A stretch of 64,000 nucleotides of DNA from Gammaproteobacteria bacterium UBA2679 (GCA_002354735.1 DEMD01000014.1:1-64000); one strand, 5' to 3'. Counted from the stretch's first letter, positions 52,729-62,089 are shown. Notes: generated by a model not told the origin, from the sequence alone. Numbers and translations are program-made.

Positions 52729-53282
52729 AACAGTCCGCAAAAGCGCGTCGACATAATCGGCATTACCGTCGGCACAAGAAGGTTGGTGGGCTGAACCTTG
52801 TTTCACTCATGGATATTTTCACCATTCTGGTGTTCTTCTTAATGGTGAACAGCAGCGACGTCAAAGTCCTGGAGACAACAGCGAAGGTTGATCTGCCATT
52901 GTCGATTTCCGAAGGCGAGCTAGGTGAGACGCTCACGCTAAGTGTAACGCCAGAGCAGATAGCCGTAGGCAACAGGGTGGTTGGAAAAGTTTCGGCTATT
53001 CAGGAGTCGTCCGAGCTCATCATCGAACCACTGCGTAAGGAGCTGCGTTATCAGGCCGAACGGCGCCCCCGGACTGCCGAAGAGCAAGCTAGCGGTGAAG
53101 GCCTGCCAATCACGGTGCTGGCCGACAAGTCGCTCGATTACAGCCTGCTCAAACGCGTGATGGCAACCTGCGTCGATGCTGGTTATAGCCGCATCTCGCT
53201 GGCAACCCAGCGCGAGCTGATGCAGGCAGTGGAACCACAAGACGGCCAGACAACAGACGCCGGTACGGGAGTGTCAGGCTGA
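52725..53282 (+). CDS. ExbD/TolR-like protein 2, proton-site Asp present
   Basis: 185 residues. A very basic cytoplasmic start is followed by one TM helix (about 24-43) with the motif [12 protein letters not shown], in which Asp30 sits at the proton-carrying position. A periplasmic ExbD domain (about 50-170) and a short tail complete it. It should be the active partner of the channel, paired with the Asn-type ExbD-1. One TolQ-like and two TolR-like subunits is also the makeup of the Agl motor (AglR, AglQ, AglS). Confidence 0.9.
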   Translation: MKQSAKARRHNRHYRRHKKVGGLNLVSLMDIFTILVFFLMVNSSDVKVLETTAKVDLPLSISEGELGETLTLSVTPEQIAVGNRVVGKVSAIQESSELIIEPLRKELRYQAERRPRTAEEQASGEGLPITVLADKSLDYSLLKRVMATCVDAGYSRISLATQRELMQAVEPQDGQTTDAGTGVSG

Positions 53283-53283
53283 T

Positions 53284-54261
53284 ATGTTGCTGAAAAACAC
53301 ACTCCCGTGGAGCGATCTGCCCGACGATCGTGGTCGCTTCAGGCGCATACTCTATACAACACTCGTCTTACTGCTGTTGCTGTCAATCGCGATTCCGCTG
53401 ATATCACTGCCGGAACCTTCGCGAGAAGAGCTCGAGGCTATTCCGCCACAACTGGCTCAATTGCTTATAGAGAAAGAGCCACCGGCGGAGGCCATAGCAC
53501 CCGAGCCAGAGCCTGAGCCAGAGCCCGAAGCTGAACCCGAAGCCGACCCGGAGCCTGAACCCGAGCCGGAGCCTGAAACAGCGCCAGAACCTGAGCCAGA
53601 ACCTGAGCCAGAACCTGAGCCAGAACCCGCACCACAGCCACGTCCGGTGCAGACGGTTGAACAGGCGCGTGAAAAGGCCCGGAGCTCAGGGCTGATGGCG
53701 CTAAAGGATCAGCTTTCCGATCTGCGTGAAATGTCCGGTGCTGCGGCCGCTACTTCGCCACAGGAGACAGCTACACCAGCGCCAGCAGGTCAGGCTGCCT
53801 CAGCCCGGGCACTGGCACTTGAAACTGCCAGCAGTGGTGGAGCAGATGCGGCGGCAGTTGGCGCCTCCAACAAGCAGGTCGAACTGGGACGACGTAATGT
53901 GAAGCAGATCGCCGTGGCCGATCAGGCTGGCGGTCAGCAGGTGGCACAGGGTAGAACGCCAGCGAAACAGGGTCGCAGCCGTGAAGAAATCCGCCAGGTC
54001 TTCGATGCCAACAAGTCGACGATTTTCAGGATCTATCAGCGCGAGCTCAGACAGAACCCGGCTCTACAGGGCACGCTGGTTCCGGAACTGACGATCGAGC
54101 CAGATGGTGCGGTTTCGAAGTGCAGAATAGTGAAGAGCAATCTTGGTGCGCCAGCGCTCGAAGCCAAGATTTGCAGCATGCTTCAGTTGATGCAGTTTGA
54201 AGCGAAGAGCGGCATCGATCAGTATGTGGTGCCGTACCCCATAGACCTGATTCCAGGCTAG
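53284..54261 (+). CDS. TonB-like energy transducer with AgmX/PglI-type C-terminal domain
   Basis: 325 residues. One TM helix at about 22-42; a long Pro-Glu spacer (about 72-115) able to span the periplasm; an Ala-rich middle; and a C-terminal domain at about 228-325. That domain matches the AgmX/PglI pattern: S-R-E-E-I-R-Q-V-F, then [14 protein letters not shown], then L-T-I-E-P-D-G-A-V, and ends with a Cys-containing segment. In Myxococcus such proteins belong to the Glt gliding complex. The overall plan is that of TonB or TolA, but the end domain differs from the TonB receptor-binding domain. It is the last gene of the cluster; a strong hairpin follows. Confidence 0.85.
   Translation: MLLKNTLPWSDLPDDRGRFRRILYTTLVLLLLLSIAIPLISLPEPSREELEAIPPQLAQLLIEKEPPAEAIAPEPEPEPEPEAEPEADPEPEPEPEPETAPEPEPEPEPEPEPEPAPQPRPVQTVEQAREKARSSGLMALKDQLSDLREMSGAAAATSPQETATPAPAGQAASARALALETASSGGADAAAVGASNKQVELGRRNVKQIAVADQAGGQQVAQGRTPAKQGRSREEIRQVFDANKSTIFRIYQRELRQNPALQGTLVPELTIEPDGAVSKCRIVKSNLGAPALEAKICSMLQLMQFEAKSGIDQYVVPYPIDLIPG
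53583..53628 (+). repeat. 12-bp tandem repeats in the TonB-like gene
   Basis: GCCAGAACCTGA is repeated three times perfectly from 53583 to 53618 and a fourth time in part. It encodes Pro-Glu-Pro-Glu in the periplasmic spacer. Less regular PE codon repeats extend back to about 53500. Length changes here would stay in frame and alter spacer reach. Confidence 0.85.
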
Positions 54262-54272
54262 CCGAACGTTCG

Positions 54273-54312
54273 CGTCCCGTCTGCTGCTCCCTTCGAAGAA
54301 GCAGACGGGACG
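54273..54312. terminator. Strong hairpin between convergent transcription units
   Basis: CGTCCCGTCTGCT (54273-54285) and AGCAGACGGGACG (54300-54312) form a perfect 13-bp GC-rich stem with a 14-base loop, 12 bases after the AgmX-type gene and 14 bases before the end of the MaoC gene. There is no T-run on either strand, so it may act as a bidirectional pause or 3'-end stabiliser rather than a classical terminator. Confidence 0.65.
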
Positions 54313-54325
54313 GCAGACGCCAAAC

Positions 54326-54814
54326 TCAATCCTGGTGGTCAGGATCGCCGATGGTGATACGCGGCAGGCTGGGCTTTGTCATACTCATTTTTTCAGTAGG
54401 GGCGATGATTCTGGCATCGCCTTCGAGTACGACCTCGTTGTTCTGGTTGCAGACCTTGCAACTGATCAGCACCCTGTTCTTGGTCTGCTTTTCCTCGACC
54501 TTCAGGTTAACGGTCAGCGTGTCATGGATCTTGACTGGCCGCCGGAACTTCATGCTCTGTTCCAGGTAGATGGAGCCAGGTCCAGGCATAACGGTTGCGA
54601 TGGCGGCAGAAATCAGTGCGCCTGACCACATGCCATGCGCGACACGACCCTTGAAGATCGTGTTTTCTGCGTAGTCCTGGTCGAGATGGACAGGATTGAC
54701 GTCCCCGGACATCGCGGCGAAAAGAATAATCTGATCTTCGGTGAGTGACTTGGTGTAGGTGGCGGTGTCACCGACCTCGAGTTCGTCGTAGGTCAGGTTT
54801 TCGAGTGCATCCAT
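54326..54814 (-). CDS. MaoC-family (R)-enoyl-CoA hydratase
   Basis: 162 residues with the hot-dog hydratase signature: S-G-D-V-N-P-V-H-L-D near residue 36 (catalytic Asp and His), then V-A-H-G-M-W. Such enzymes hydrate trans-2-enoyl-CoA to (R)-3-hydroxyacyl-CoA, in PHA supply or fatty-acid metabolism. No PHA synthase is nearby. It is the end gene on the minus strand, convergent with the AgmX-type operon. Confidence 0.9.
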   Translation of the reverse strand: MDALENLTYDELEVGDTATYTKSLTEDQIILFAAMSGDVNPVHLDQDYAENTIFKGRVAHGMWSGALISAAIATVMPGPGSIYLEQSMKFRRPVKIHDTLTVNLKVEEKQTKNRVLISCKVCNQNNEVVLEGDARIIAPTEKMSMTKPSLPRITIGDPDHQD

Positions 54815-54899
54815 AGGTCGAAATTCGCTTGGTTAGATTCTCTTGTATGACCCTGTCTCAGACAGGTGCCTTCAGGTAAACCGCAGGGTACGCAGTATA

Positions 54900-55880
54900 T
54901 TAGGCGGCCTGTTGTTCAGTGTAGTGCACTTTGGCCACCAGCCACTGGAGCAGATCGTCGAATACTTCCTGACGATTGGTTTCATTGAGCATCTCGTGGC
55001 GCCCATGGCGATACAGTCTGGTGCTCACATCATCAGAGGTCTTGCTGCGCAGCAGACGGCCCAGCGCAAGCACGCCCTTGCCGTGATTGCCGACAGGATC
55101 GTCATCGCCGGCGAACAGCAGGTAAGGTATTGCTGGCATCCGCGCCACATTGGCCGGTGTGGAAATGGCCTGAAGGCCACTCAGGAAGTCCAGCCAGAGC
55201 TGTGTAGTACCGACCTGGCCGCAGTAGGGGTCATTGAGGTAGTCACTGACCGTCTCAGGGTCACGCGAAAGCCAGTCATGATCCGTGTTAGGCTGCTCGA
55301 TATGCTTGTTGAAGTGTCCGAAAGACAAGTGGTGCAGCAGAGGATTGGGCTTGCGCAGACCAAAGATGACTCTGGAGCCGCGGGCCGCGACCTTGCCGAG
55401 ACTCAAACGGCTCTGATCGCTCAGGTTGCTGCCCGAGAAAATGGCCGCCTTGACCGGTAGCCGACGGTTCATGAGTGCCGCCTGGGCAATGAAGCTGCCC
55501 ATGCTGTGGCCCAGCAGCACAATGGGGACGCCTGGATGTCGCAGCGCCGCCGCTTCTATGACCTGAGCCAGATCCTGCCAGACCTTTTTCCAGCCATCCT
55601 TGTCAGCGTAATGCCCCAGATGTGTGGCGAACGGCCCGTGACCACGATGGTCATGGCAGATAGTCATGAAGCCATGACGGCCGAGAAACTGGCCGAGTGG
55701 TGCGTAACGCCGGCTATGTTCTGCCATGCCGTGGCTAACCACAACGATGGCGCGTGGGCGGCTGCATACGGTAGGCTGGACGTCAGTCTCTGCCGACCAA
55801 TAGCGAATTCGAATTATATGTGCGTCATCGGCCTTGATAGTGCAAAGTTGTTCAGTGTCCATTTTCATATTCTTGTTCAT
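54900..55880 (-). CDS. Alpha/beta hydrolase (monoacylglycerol lipase / lysophospholipase-like)
   Basis: About 326 residues from ATG 55880 (AGGAATAG upstream; 55895 would add five residues). No signal peptide. The hydrolase motifs are V-S-H-G-M-A-E-H-S-R-R-Y near the start (oxyanion, typical of the monoglyceride lipase group), nucleophile G-H-S-M-G-S, acid in A-G-D-D-D-P-V-G and His in G-R-H-E-M-L-N-E. It cleaves fatty-acid esters of glycerol or lysophospholipids in the cytoplasm. It is divergent from hrpA. Confidence 0.9.
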   Translation of the reverse strand: MNKNMKMDTEQLCTIKADDAHIIRIRYWSAETDVQPTVCSRPRAIVVVSHGMAEHSRRYAPLGQFLGRHGFMTICHDHRGHGPFATHLGHYADKDGWKKVWQDLAQVIEAAALRHPGVPIVLLGHSMGSFIAQAALMNRRLPVKAAIFSGSNLSDQSRLSLGKVAARGSRVIFGLRKPNPLLHHLSFGHFNKHIEQPNTDHDWLSRDPETVSDYLNDPYCGQVGTTQLWLDFLSGLQAISTPANVARMPAIPYLLFAGDDDPVGNHGKGVLALGRLLRSKTSDDVSTRLYRHGRHEMLNETNRQEVFDDLLQWLVAKVHYTEQQAA

Positions 55881-55982
55881 GTCTATTCCTGACATATCGA
55901 CTCATGCAGCAGGCTATTTCCTTCCTCTGTTATAATCAATAGCTCTTTGAGAGTTCTGCCAAAAGTGCACGTAGAAAACACC

Positions 55983-58900
55983 ATGACAGACCCGCAGGCT
56001 GCTGATAGCAGCCAGTTCGACATCGTTTATCCTCCCGAACTTCCGATCAGCGAACACGCGCCGACTATCATCGAAGCCATTCGATCGAATCAGGTGCTTG
56101 TGCTGGCCGGCGAGACCGGTTCTGGAAAAACTACACAGCTCCCGAAGATGTGTCTGCAGGCAGGGCTTGGCCGCGCGGGTAAGATTGCGCATACCCAGCC
56201 ACGAAGGCTGGCGGCACGGGCACTGTCGTCCAGGATAGCGGCTGAGCTGACCGCATCGGGTGCGCCCGAAGGGCTGGTGAGTTACCAGATCCGCTTTGAG
56301 GATACCTCGGGACCCGAGACCCGGGTGAAGGTCATGACGGACGGCATTCTGCTGGCCGAGACTCGACGGGACAAGTGGCTACGGGCCTACGACACGATCA
56401 TTATCGACGAAGCCCATGAGCGCTCACTCAACATCGACTTTCTGCTGGGCTATCTCAAGCGGGTGCTGGCGAAGCGTCCGGAACTGAAGCTGATCATCAC
56501 CTCAGCAACCATCGACGTCTCGCGCTTCTCGAAGCATTTCAACGATGCCCCCGTGATCGAAGTAAGTGGCCGCACCTTTCCGGTGGAGGTCGTATATCGG
56601 CCACTGGGTGAGCTCGAGCTGACGGATGCCATTGGGGAGTGCCTGGAGCTTACACGAGCACATGAGCGTGAAGCCGGTGCCAGTGCAGGTGATTTCCTGG
56701 TCTTCATGGTCGGTGAGCGAGAGATTCGGGAAACAGCCAATGCACTGCGTAAGCGTTTCCCTGATGAGCTTGACGTGCTGCCTCTATATTCGCGCTTGAG
56801 CAGCAGCGAGCAGAACAGGATATTCAACGTCAAATCAGGCGGCAGGCGGCGAATCATATTGGCGACCAATGTTGCCGAAACGTCGATTACCGTACCCGGT
56901 ATTCGCTATGTCATCGATCCTGGCCTCGTCAGGATCAGCCGTTACTCATTTCGTAACAAGATACAGCAATTGCCCATAGAGCCCGTTTCAAAGGCCAGCG
57001 CGAATCAGCGGAAAGGTCGTTGCGGACGGGTCGCGCCAGGCATCTGTTTCCGACTCTATGATGAGGAGGCGTTCGAGACGCGACCGGATTTCACCGAGCC
57101 GGAGCTGCTGCGAACCAATCTCGCGTCCGTCATTCTGCAGATGCTGGATCTGAAACTGGGTGACATCGAGCACTTTCCTTTCCTGCAGGCGCCAGCTTCC
57201 AAGCTCATCAATGACGGCTATAAGCTGCTACACGAGCTGAACGCGGTTGATGCCAAGCGTCACATCACCCCGATCGGGCGTCAGCTCGCTGTATTTCCCA
57301 CAGATCCGCGCTTTGGCCGCATGCTTCTGGCCGCTGCCGAGAATGGTGTACTGCCTGAGATGCTCATCATTACTTCGATGCTCTCAATCCAGGATCCGCG
57401 GGAGCGGCCGCTGGAAAAACGGCAGCAGGCTGATGAGATGCATGCCCGCTTTGCCGACGACCAATCAGATTTTCTTTCGATATTGAAGCTGTGGGATGAC
57501 TATGAGGCTCAGCGGCAGGCTCTCTCCGGCAATCAACTCAAGAGCTATGCCAAGCAGGGCTTTCTGTCCTTCATGCGCATGCGTGAATGGCGCGAGATTC
57601 ATCGGCAGCTAAGCCTGCAGTGCCATCGGCTTGGTTTCAGGCGAACTCAGCGCGCACTGCCCGCGGATGTCGCCGCCCCGCCTGCTGCAGAACCGTCCGC
57701 CAATGTGAACAGGCACTCGACCGCGCAGCCTTCCGCACAGTCGGACGACGCTACCACTGGTCAGCCACTGAGTTACGAACGCCTGCACCAGTCATTGCTC
57801 TCAGGCCTGTTCATGCAGACAGGCTCGCTGCTCGAGATCAAGCCAACAACGAACGAACGCAAGTCTCGTGACGGCGCAGCAGGCGATCAGCGGATACCTC
57901 TCCGGCAGCAGAAGGGCGCCTATGAGGGCCCGCGAAACAGGGTCTTCTTCATTGCGCCCGGGACCCGCTTAAGGCGGAAGCAGCCGAAATGGATCATGGC
58001 GGCAGAACTCACCGAGACCAGTCGCGTGTTTGCACGCATGGTCGCGCGTATCCAGCCGGAATGGATCGAAGCCGCGGCGGACCATGTGCTCAAGGATCAA
58101 TATCTCGAGCCGTACTGGTCCACTAGCCGGGGCGAGGCGCTCGCTTCATTGCAACGTAGTCTGTACGGTCTCATCGTGGTACCGGGCCGGGCGGTCGGGT
58201 ACAGCGCCATCGACCCGATATTCAGTCGCGAGCTGATGCTGCGTGAAGGCCTCATTGCACCGGCCTATTCGCCTGAACTCAGCACTCAACAGGCGCTGAC
58301 ACAGACGCCGAGGGCGAGGAAGGGGTCGGCCAGGCGGACGCGCAAGAATATGCAGGCCAAACTGCTGCAACTGCCATTCGTGGCTGCGAACATGAAGATG
58401 CTCGAAGATGTCGATGCGCTTGAAGCCCGCTTGCGGCGGCGGGACCTTCTGGTAAGCGAAGATGAGCTGTACAGTTTCTACGACAGTCGAATTCCCGCAA
58501 ACGTTACTCGTGTCGCTGATCTGCTTGTCTGGTACAGGAGCCTCGATCAGGCTGCGCAGCAGCGTCTCGAGCTGACGAAGGCTGACGTGATGCATACCAC
58601 GGTCGGCGACGATCTCCTCAACGCGTTTCCTGATCGCTTCGATTGGGATGGCATGCAGCTTGGGCTGCGCTACGAGTTCAAGCCGGGCGAAGCCAATGAC
58701 GGCATCACGCTGAACGTGCCGCTGCCAGCGCTGACCCAGCTGCCGGCGAATCGCCTGGAATGGCTGGTGCCTGGCCTGCTGCAGGAAAAAATCGCGCTGT
58801 TATTGAAAGGTTTGCCGAAACAGTGGCGGCGCCACTTCGTACCGGTGCCGGAAACTGCGGCGAAAGCGGCAGCGGAGATGACCACCCGCCATTTGCCACT

Positions 58901-60008
58901 GCGCGAGGCGCTGAGCCTCTACCTGAAGCGACTCACCGGTGTGGATGTGCCCGCAGAACACTGGCCGCCGGAATCGGCCTTGCCAGAATATTTGCGTATC
59001 CATATCGAGGCGCTCGACGAGCAGGGGCGCTCACTGGCTCAGGGTCACGACGTGCATGAGTTGCGCCAGCGGCTGGAAGACAAGTTATCGGCAAGCGCTT
59101 GGGCGGAGCAGGACAATACCTTTCAGAAAGTCGAAGGCATTACGGAGTGGAACTTCGGCCCGCTGCAAGCATCGATGCAGACGGAGCGGGCAGGCCTGGT
59201 TATCGAGGTCTACCCCTTCCTCGCCGATCGGAAAGACAGTGTCACCCTGGATGTGCATCTTGATCGAACAGAAGCCGCGGCGCTTACCCGTCAGGGGCTC
59301 GCCCGATTGTTTCTGCTTCGAATGCCGGGTCGGCCCGGTGATGCGGTCAGCGGGCTCAAGTCATGGCGCTCGGTCGCCCTGCTATACAGCACGATCGGTC
59401 AGGCCCGGGATCTTCTGGACGACCTCCTGATTCTCAGTGCCATCAGGAGTTTCCGACTTGAACAGGAAGAGGACTTTCCGCGTGATGCGGCTGCATTTTC
59501 CCAGCGGCTGAAGACGCACGCCAGGCACTTTGCTGCAGAGGCGAAGGCACTGGCGGAATTGCTCGAACAGATTCTGCAGCTGCATCATGATATCCAGAAG
59601 CAGCTGATGGGCAAAACCACGCTGGCAGTCGCGCTATACCAGAGTGAGCTCAAGGCTCATCTGGCACAACTTGTGTATCAGGGCTTTTTGTTGAATACTC
59701 CTTATGAATGGCTTCGGGAGTTCCCCAGATACCTGACAGCCGCCGCTGTACGTCTGGAAAAGATGCCCCGCAATGTTCCCAATGAACGTCTTTTTCAGGA
59801 TTTCATGTCGCGGGAATGGTCCGCTTATACGGCGCTTCGCGATAAATTCAGGCTCGAAGGCCGTCGCAGTGAAGCGCTTGATCAGCTACGCTGGATGTTT
59901 GAGGAATACCGAGTTTCCTACTTCGCGCAGACACTAGGTACCCGGGTGAAGGTTTCGGACAAGAAAATCCGCAGCCAGTTTGCACAGGTCCGTGAAGCAG
60001 CTGGCTGA
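55983..60008 (+). CDS. hrpA: ATP-dependent RNA helicase HrpA
   Basis: 1,341 residues, close to the 1,300 of E. coli HrpA. DEAH-box motifs are G-E-T-G-S-G-K-T (K49), D-E-A-H at 142-145, S-A-T, and Q-R-K-G-R-C-G-R. Winged-helix, ratchet and OB domains follow, then the long C-terminal DUF3418 region particular to HrpA (about 700-1340). A low-complexity insertion rich in Ala, Pro and Ser lies at about 560-600. The enzyme rescues stalled ribosomes and processes fimbrial mRNA in E. coli. ATG 55983 is preferred to the TTG at 55947. Confidence 0.96.
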   Translation: MTDPQAADSSQFDIVYPPELPISEHAPTIIEAIRSNQVLVLAGETGSGKTTQLPKMCLQAGLGRAGKIAHTQPRRLAARALSSRIAAELTASGAPEGLVSYQIRFEDTSGPETRVKVMTDGILLAETRRDKWLRAYDTIIIDEAHERSLNIDFLLGYLKRVLAKRPELKLIITSATIDVSRFSKHFNDAPVIEVSGRTFPVEVVYRPLGELELTDAIGECLELTRAHEREAGASAGDFLVFMVGEREIRETANALRKRFPDELDVLPLYSRLSSSEQNRIFNVKSGGRRRIILATNVAETSITVPGIRYVIDPGLVRISRYSFRNKIQQLPIEPVSKASANQRKGRCGRVAPGICFRLYDEEAFETRPDFTEPELLRTNLASVILQMLDLKLGDIEHFPFLQAPASKLINDGYKLLHELNAVDAKRHITPIGRQLAVFPTDPRFGRMLLAAAENGVLPEMLIITSMLSIQDPRERPLEKRQQADEMHARFADDQSDFLSILKLWDDYEAQRQALSGNQLKSYAKQGFLSFMRMREWREIHRQLSLQCHRLGFRRTQRALPADVAAPPAAEPSANVNRHSTAQPSAQSDDATTGQPLSYERLHQSLLSGLFMQTGSLLEIKPTTNERKSRDGAAGDQRIPLRQQKGAYEGPRNRVFFIAPGTRLRRKQPKWIMAAELTETSRVFARMVARIQPEWIEAAADHVLKDQYLEPYWSTSRGEALASLQRSLYGLIVVPGRAVGYSAIDPIFSRELMLREGLIAPAYSPELSTQQALTQTPRARKGSARRTRKNMQAKLLQLPFVAANMKMLEDVDALEARLRRRDLLVSEDELYSFYDSRIPANVTRVADLLVWYRSLDQAAQQRLELTKADVMHTTVGDDLLNAFPDRFDWDGMQLGLRYEFKPGEANDGITLNVPLPALTQLPANRLEWLVPGLLQEKIALLLKGLPKQWRRHFVPVPETAAKAAAEMTTRHLPLREALSLYLKRLTGVDVPAEHWPPESALPEYLRIHIEALDEQGRSLAQGHDVHELRQRLEDKLSASAWAEQDNTFQKVEGITEWNFGPLQASMQTERAGLVIEVYPFLADRKDSVTLDVHLDRTEAAALTRQGLARLFLLRMPGRPGDAVSGLKSWRSVALLYSTIGQARDLLDDLLILSAIRSFRLEQEEDFPRDAAAFSQRLKTHARHFAAEAKALAELLEQILQLHHDIQKQLMGKTTLAVALYQSELKAHLAQLVYQGFLLNTPYEWLREFPRYLTAAAVRLEKMPRNVPNERLFQDFMSREWSAYTALRDKFRLEGRRSEALDQLRWMFEEYRVSYFAQTLGTRVKVSDKKIRSQFAQVREAAG

Positions 60009-60081
60009 ATCTGCCTGCCGCTGAAGCTGTCGCCCAGTGCGGAGATCTTCAGCTGGTATCGACTGATACAAGAGAGATTAA

Positions 60082-61203
60082 GTGAAACACGCAATCATTA
60101 CCGGAACAGGTCTCTATACGCCGCCGTACTCGATCAGTAACGACGAGCTCGTCTCGGCGTTCAACGCGTTTGTGCAGGCTTTCAACGATGAGCATGCCGC
60201 GGCGATAGCCGAAGGCGAGGTTCAGCCACTGCAACCGTCGTCGACCGAATTCATCGTCAAGGCATCCGGCATTCACAGCCGTTACGTGGTTGCGAGAGAG
60301 GGCATACTTGATCCGAAACGCATGCGGCCTTATTTGCCCGAGCGCAGTAACGAAGCGCCGAGCATTCAGTGTGAGATGTCGGTGGCTGCCATCAACGAGG
60401 CGCTCGAGCGGGCAGGGCGGCGTATCGACGAAATCGATGGCTTGATTGTGGCCTGTTCAAATCTGCAGCGACCCTACCCCGCGGTTTCAATAGAAGTCCA
60501 GGCAGCGATGGGTATGCAGGGCTTCGCCTATGACATGAACGTAGCCTGTTCCTCTGCCACTTTCGGCATCCAGGCTGCGGCGAATGCGGTTCGTCTCGGT
60601 GAAGCGAAGGCGGTTCTGGTCGTCAGTCCGGAGATCTGCAGCGCTCACCTCAATTTCAAGGATCGCGACAGCCACTTCATCTTCGGCGATGCCTGCACGG
60701 CGGTGGTCGTCGAGGCCGAAGCTTCGCCAAAAGCGAAGAAGACTTTCGATATCGTGGGCACGCGCCTGGTCACCCAGTATTCTAATAACATTCGCAATAA
60801 CTTCGGCTTTCTCAACCGCCTGGACGAATCGGGCGAGGGCAAGCCAGACAAGCTGTTCGTGCAGAACGGCAGGAAGGTTTTCAAGGAGGTCGTCCCTCTG
60901 GTGTCGGATCTGATTATCAGGCATCTGAATGACAACGACATCGAAGTCGGCAAAGTCCGGAGAATGTGGTTGCATCAGGCTAATCTGAACATGAATCTGC
61001 TCATCAGCCGGAAAGTACTCGGGCGCGAGGCCAGTGCCGAGGAGTCACCGACCATTCTTGATACCTACGCCAATACGAGCTCTGCAGGCTCGATCATTGC
61101 CTTCCACAAGTATCACCATGATCTCGGTCAGGGCGACGTGGGGGTCATCTGTTCTTTCGGGGCAGGTTATTCGGCGGGCAGTGTCATTGTCCGTGTTCGC
61201 TGA
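60082..61203 (+). CDS. FabH2-like beta-ketoacyl-ACP synthase III
   Basis: 373 residues, GTG start. The thiolase-fold Cys-His-Asn triad is C156 in N-V-A-C-S-S-A-T, H298 in L-H-Q-A-N-L-N-M-N and N331 in Y-A-N-T-S-S-A-G. It is longer than housekeeping FabH (about 317) and resembles the Pseudomonas PA3286-type enzyme, which condenses medium-chain acyl-CoA with malonyl-ACP and so links beta-oxidation with fatty-acid synthesis. The mlaA start lies one base after its stop, so the two are coupled. Confidence 0.9.
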   Translation: MKHAIITGTGLYTPPYSISNDELVSAFNAFVQAFNDEHAAAIAEGEVQPLQPSSTEFIVKASGIHSRYVVAREGILDPKRMRPYLPERSNEAPSIQCEMSVAAINEALERAGRRIDEIDGLIVACSNLQRPYPAVSIEVQAAMGMQGFAYDMNVACSSATFGIQAAANAVRLGEAKAVLVVSPEICSAHLNFKDRDSHFIFGDACTAVVVEAEASPKAKKTFDIVGTRLVTQYSNNIRNNFGFLNRLDESGEGKPDKLFVQNGRKVFKEVVPLVSDLIIRHLNDNDIEVGKVRRMWLHQANLNMNLLISRKVLGREASAEESPTILDTYANTSSAGSIIAFHKYHHDLGQGDVGVICSFGAGYSAGSVIVRVR

Positions 61204-61204
61204 G

Positions 61205-61999
61205 ATGCCAACGGCCCATAGCCAGGCCAAGCGGTCTGCTCGCGCGCTCTGGATTCTGCTTGCGCTACTTGCCACGCCCGCCATGGCGCTGGAGACAGGT
61301 GAAGCAGCCACCATTGCGAATGAAGCAGCGACCGAAGCCGATGTCGCCCAGCGTGACTACAGCAGGCCCCAACATCCGCAGGATCCCTGGGAGTCCTTCA
61401 ACCGGCCTGTCTATCGTTTCAACAACTTTCTCGATACCTGGTTCCTGCGGCCTGTCGCTTCGGGCTATCGCAAGATCACCCCTGAAGTCGTTGATCGATC
61501 GGTAACCAACTTCTTTCGTAATGTCGGCGATGTCGTGTCGCTGGCCAACGCGGCGCTGCAGCTCAAGCATCGCAGGGCCGCTCAGACCGCTTCACGTCTG
61601 ATGTTCAATACCACTTTCGGTGTGGCTGGCCTGTTCGATGTGGCGACGGGATGGGGTCTGCCGCGTCAGAAGGAGGATTTCGGACAGACATTGGTCTTCT
61701 GGGGCGTGCCCGAGGGCAATTACCTGATGCTGCCCGTGCTGGGCCCTGCGACAGTGACGGATGCGATTGGTGCAGTGCCGGACGGCTTCATCAATCCGGT
61801 GAACATGCTCGGCGAACCTGAAGTTTACTTCGCCAACTTCCTCGAAGTCGTTGACCAGCGTGCGGATGTCATTCCCGGCGAACATCTCATTGTGGGCGAT
61901 GAATATATCTTCATTCGCAATGCCTATCTCCAGCAGCGAAACTACCTTATCAACGATGGTCAGGTGGTAAATGACCCCTTTCTTGACGACGACTTCTAA
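61205..61999 (+). CDS. mlaA: MlaA-family phospholipid transport protein without lipidation Cys
   Basis: 264 residues. It has the MlaA/VacJ signature D-P-W-E-S-F-N-R-P-V-Y-R-F-N and later P-V-L-G-P-A-T-V-T-D-A-I-G. MlaA sits in the outer membrane and removes misplaced phospholipid to the MlaFEDB path. The usual form is a lipoprotein; here the signal peptide ends A-M-A-L-E and the whole protein has no cysteine, so it cannot be lipidated. The start is fixed tightly by the preceding stop codon. A patatin-type phospholipase follows, so a lipid-handling cluster is likely. The Mla transporter genes are not in the window. Confidence 0.92.
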   Translation: MPTAHSQAKRSARALWILLALLATPAMALETGEAATIANEAATEADVAQRDYSRPQHPQDPWESFNRPVYRFNNFLDTWFLRPVASGYRKITPEVVDRSVTNFFRNVGDVVSLANAALQLKHRRAAQTASRLMFNTTFGVAGLFDVATGWGLPRQKEDFGQTLVFWGVPEGNYLMLPVLGPATVTDAIGAVPDGFINPVNMLGEPEVYFANFLEVVDQRADVIPGEHLIVGDEYIFIRNAYLQQRNYLINDGQVVNDPFLDDDF

Positions 62000-62089
62000 G
62001 GCGTCACCTCGGCCCGCTTACTAGCCAGACGGGCCAGCCTGGACTAGCTTGAACAGAGGACTGAAGACACCCAGCAGGGATTATCGAGC

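Noticed and set aside
53500..53640. Possible CRISPR-like repeat array
   Set aside because: Repeats are short, contiguous, without spacers, and lie in frame in a coding region as Pro-Glu codons.
51521..54261. Classical TonB-ExbB-ExbD iron-uptake or Tol-Pal operon
   Set aside because: Two ExbD paralogs, an AgmX/PglI-type end domain, upstream TPR genes, and no TonB receptor, TolA, TolB or Pal nearby; the Agl/Glt comparison fits better.
60009..60060. GCTGAAG/CTTCAGC dyad after hrpA as a terminator
   Set aside because: Long loop, only seven base pairs and no T-run; too weak to call.
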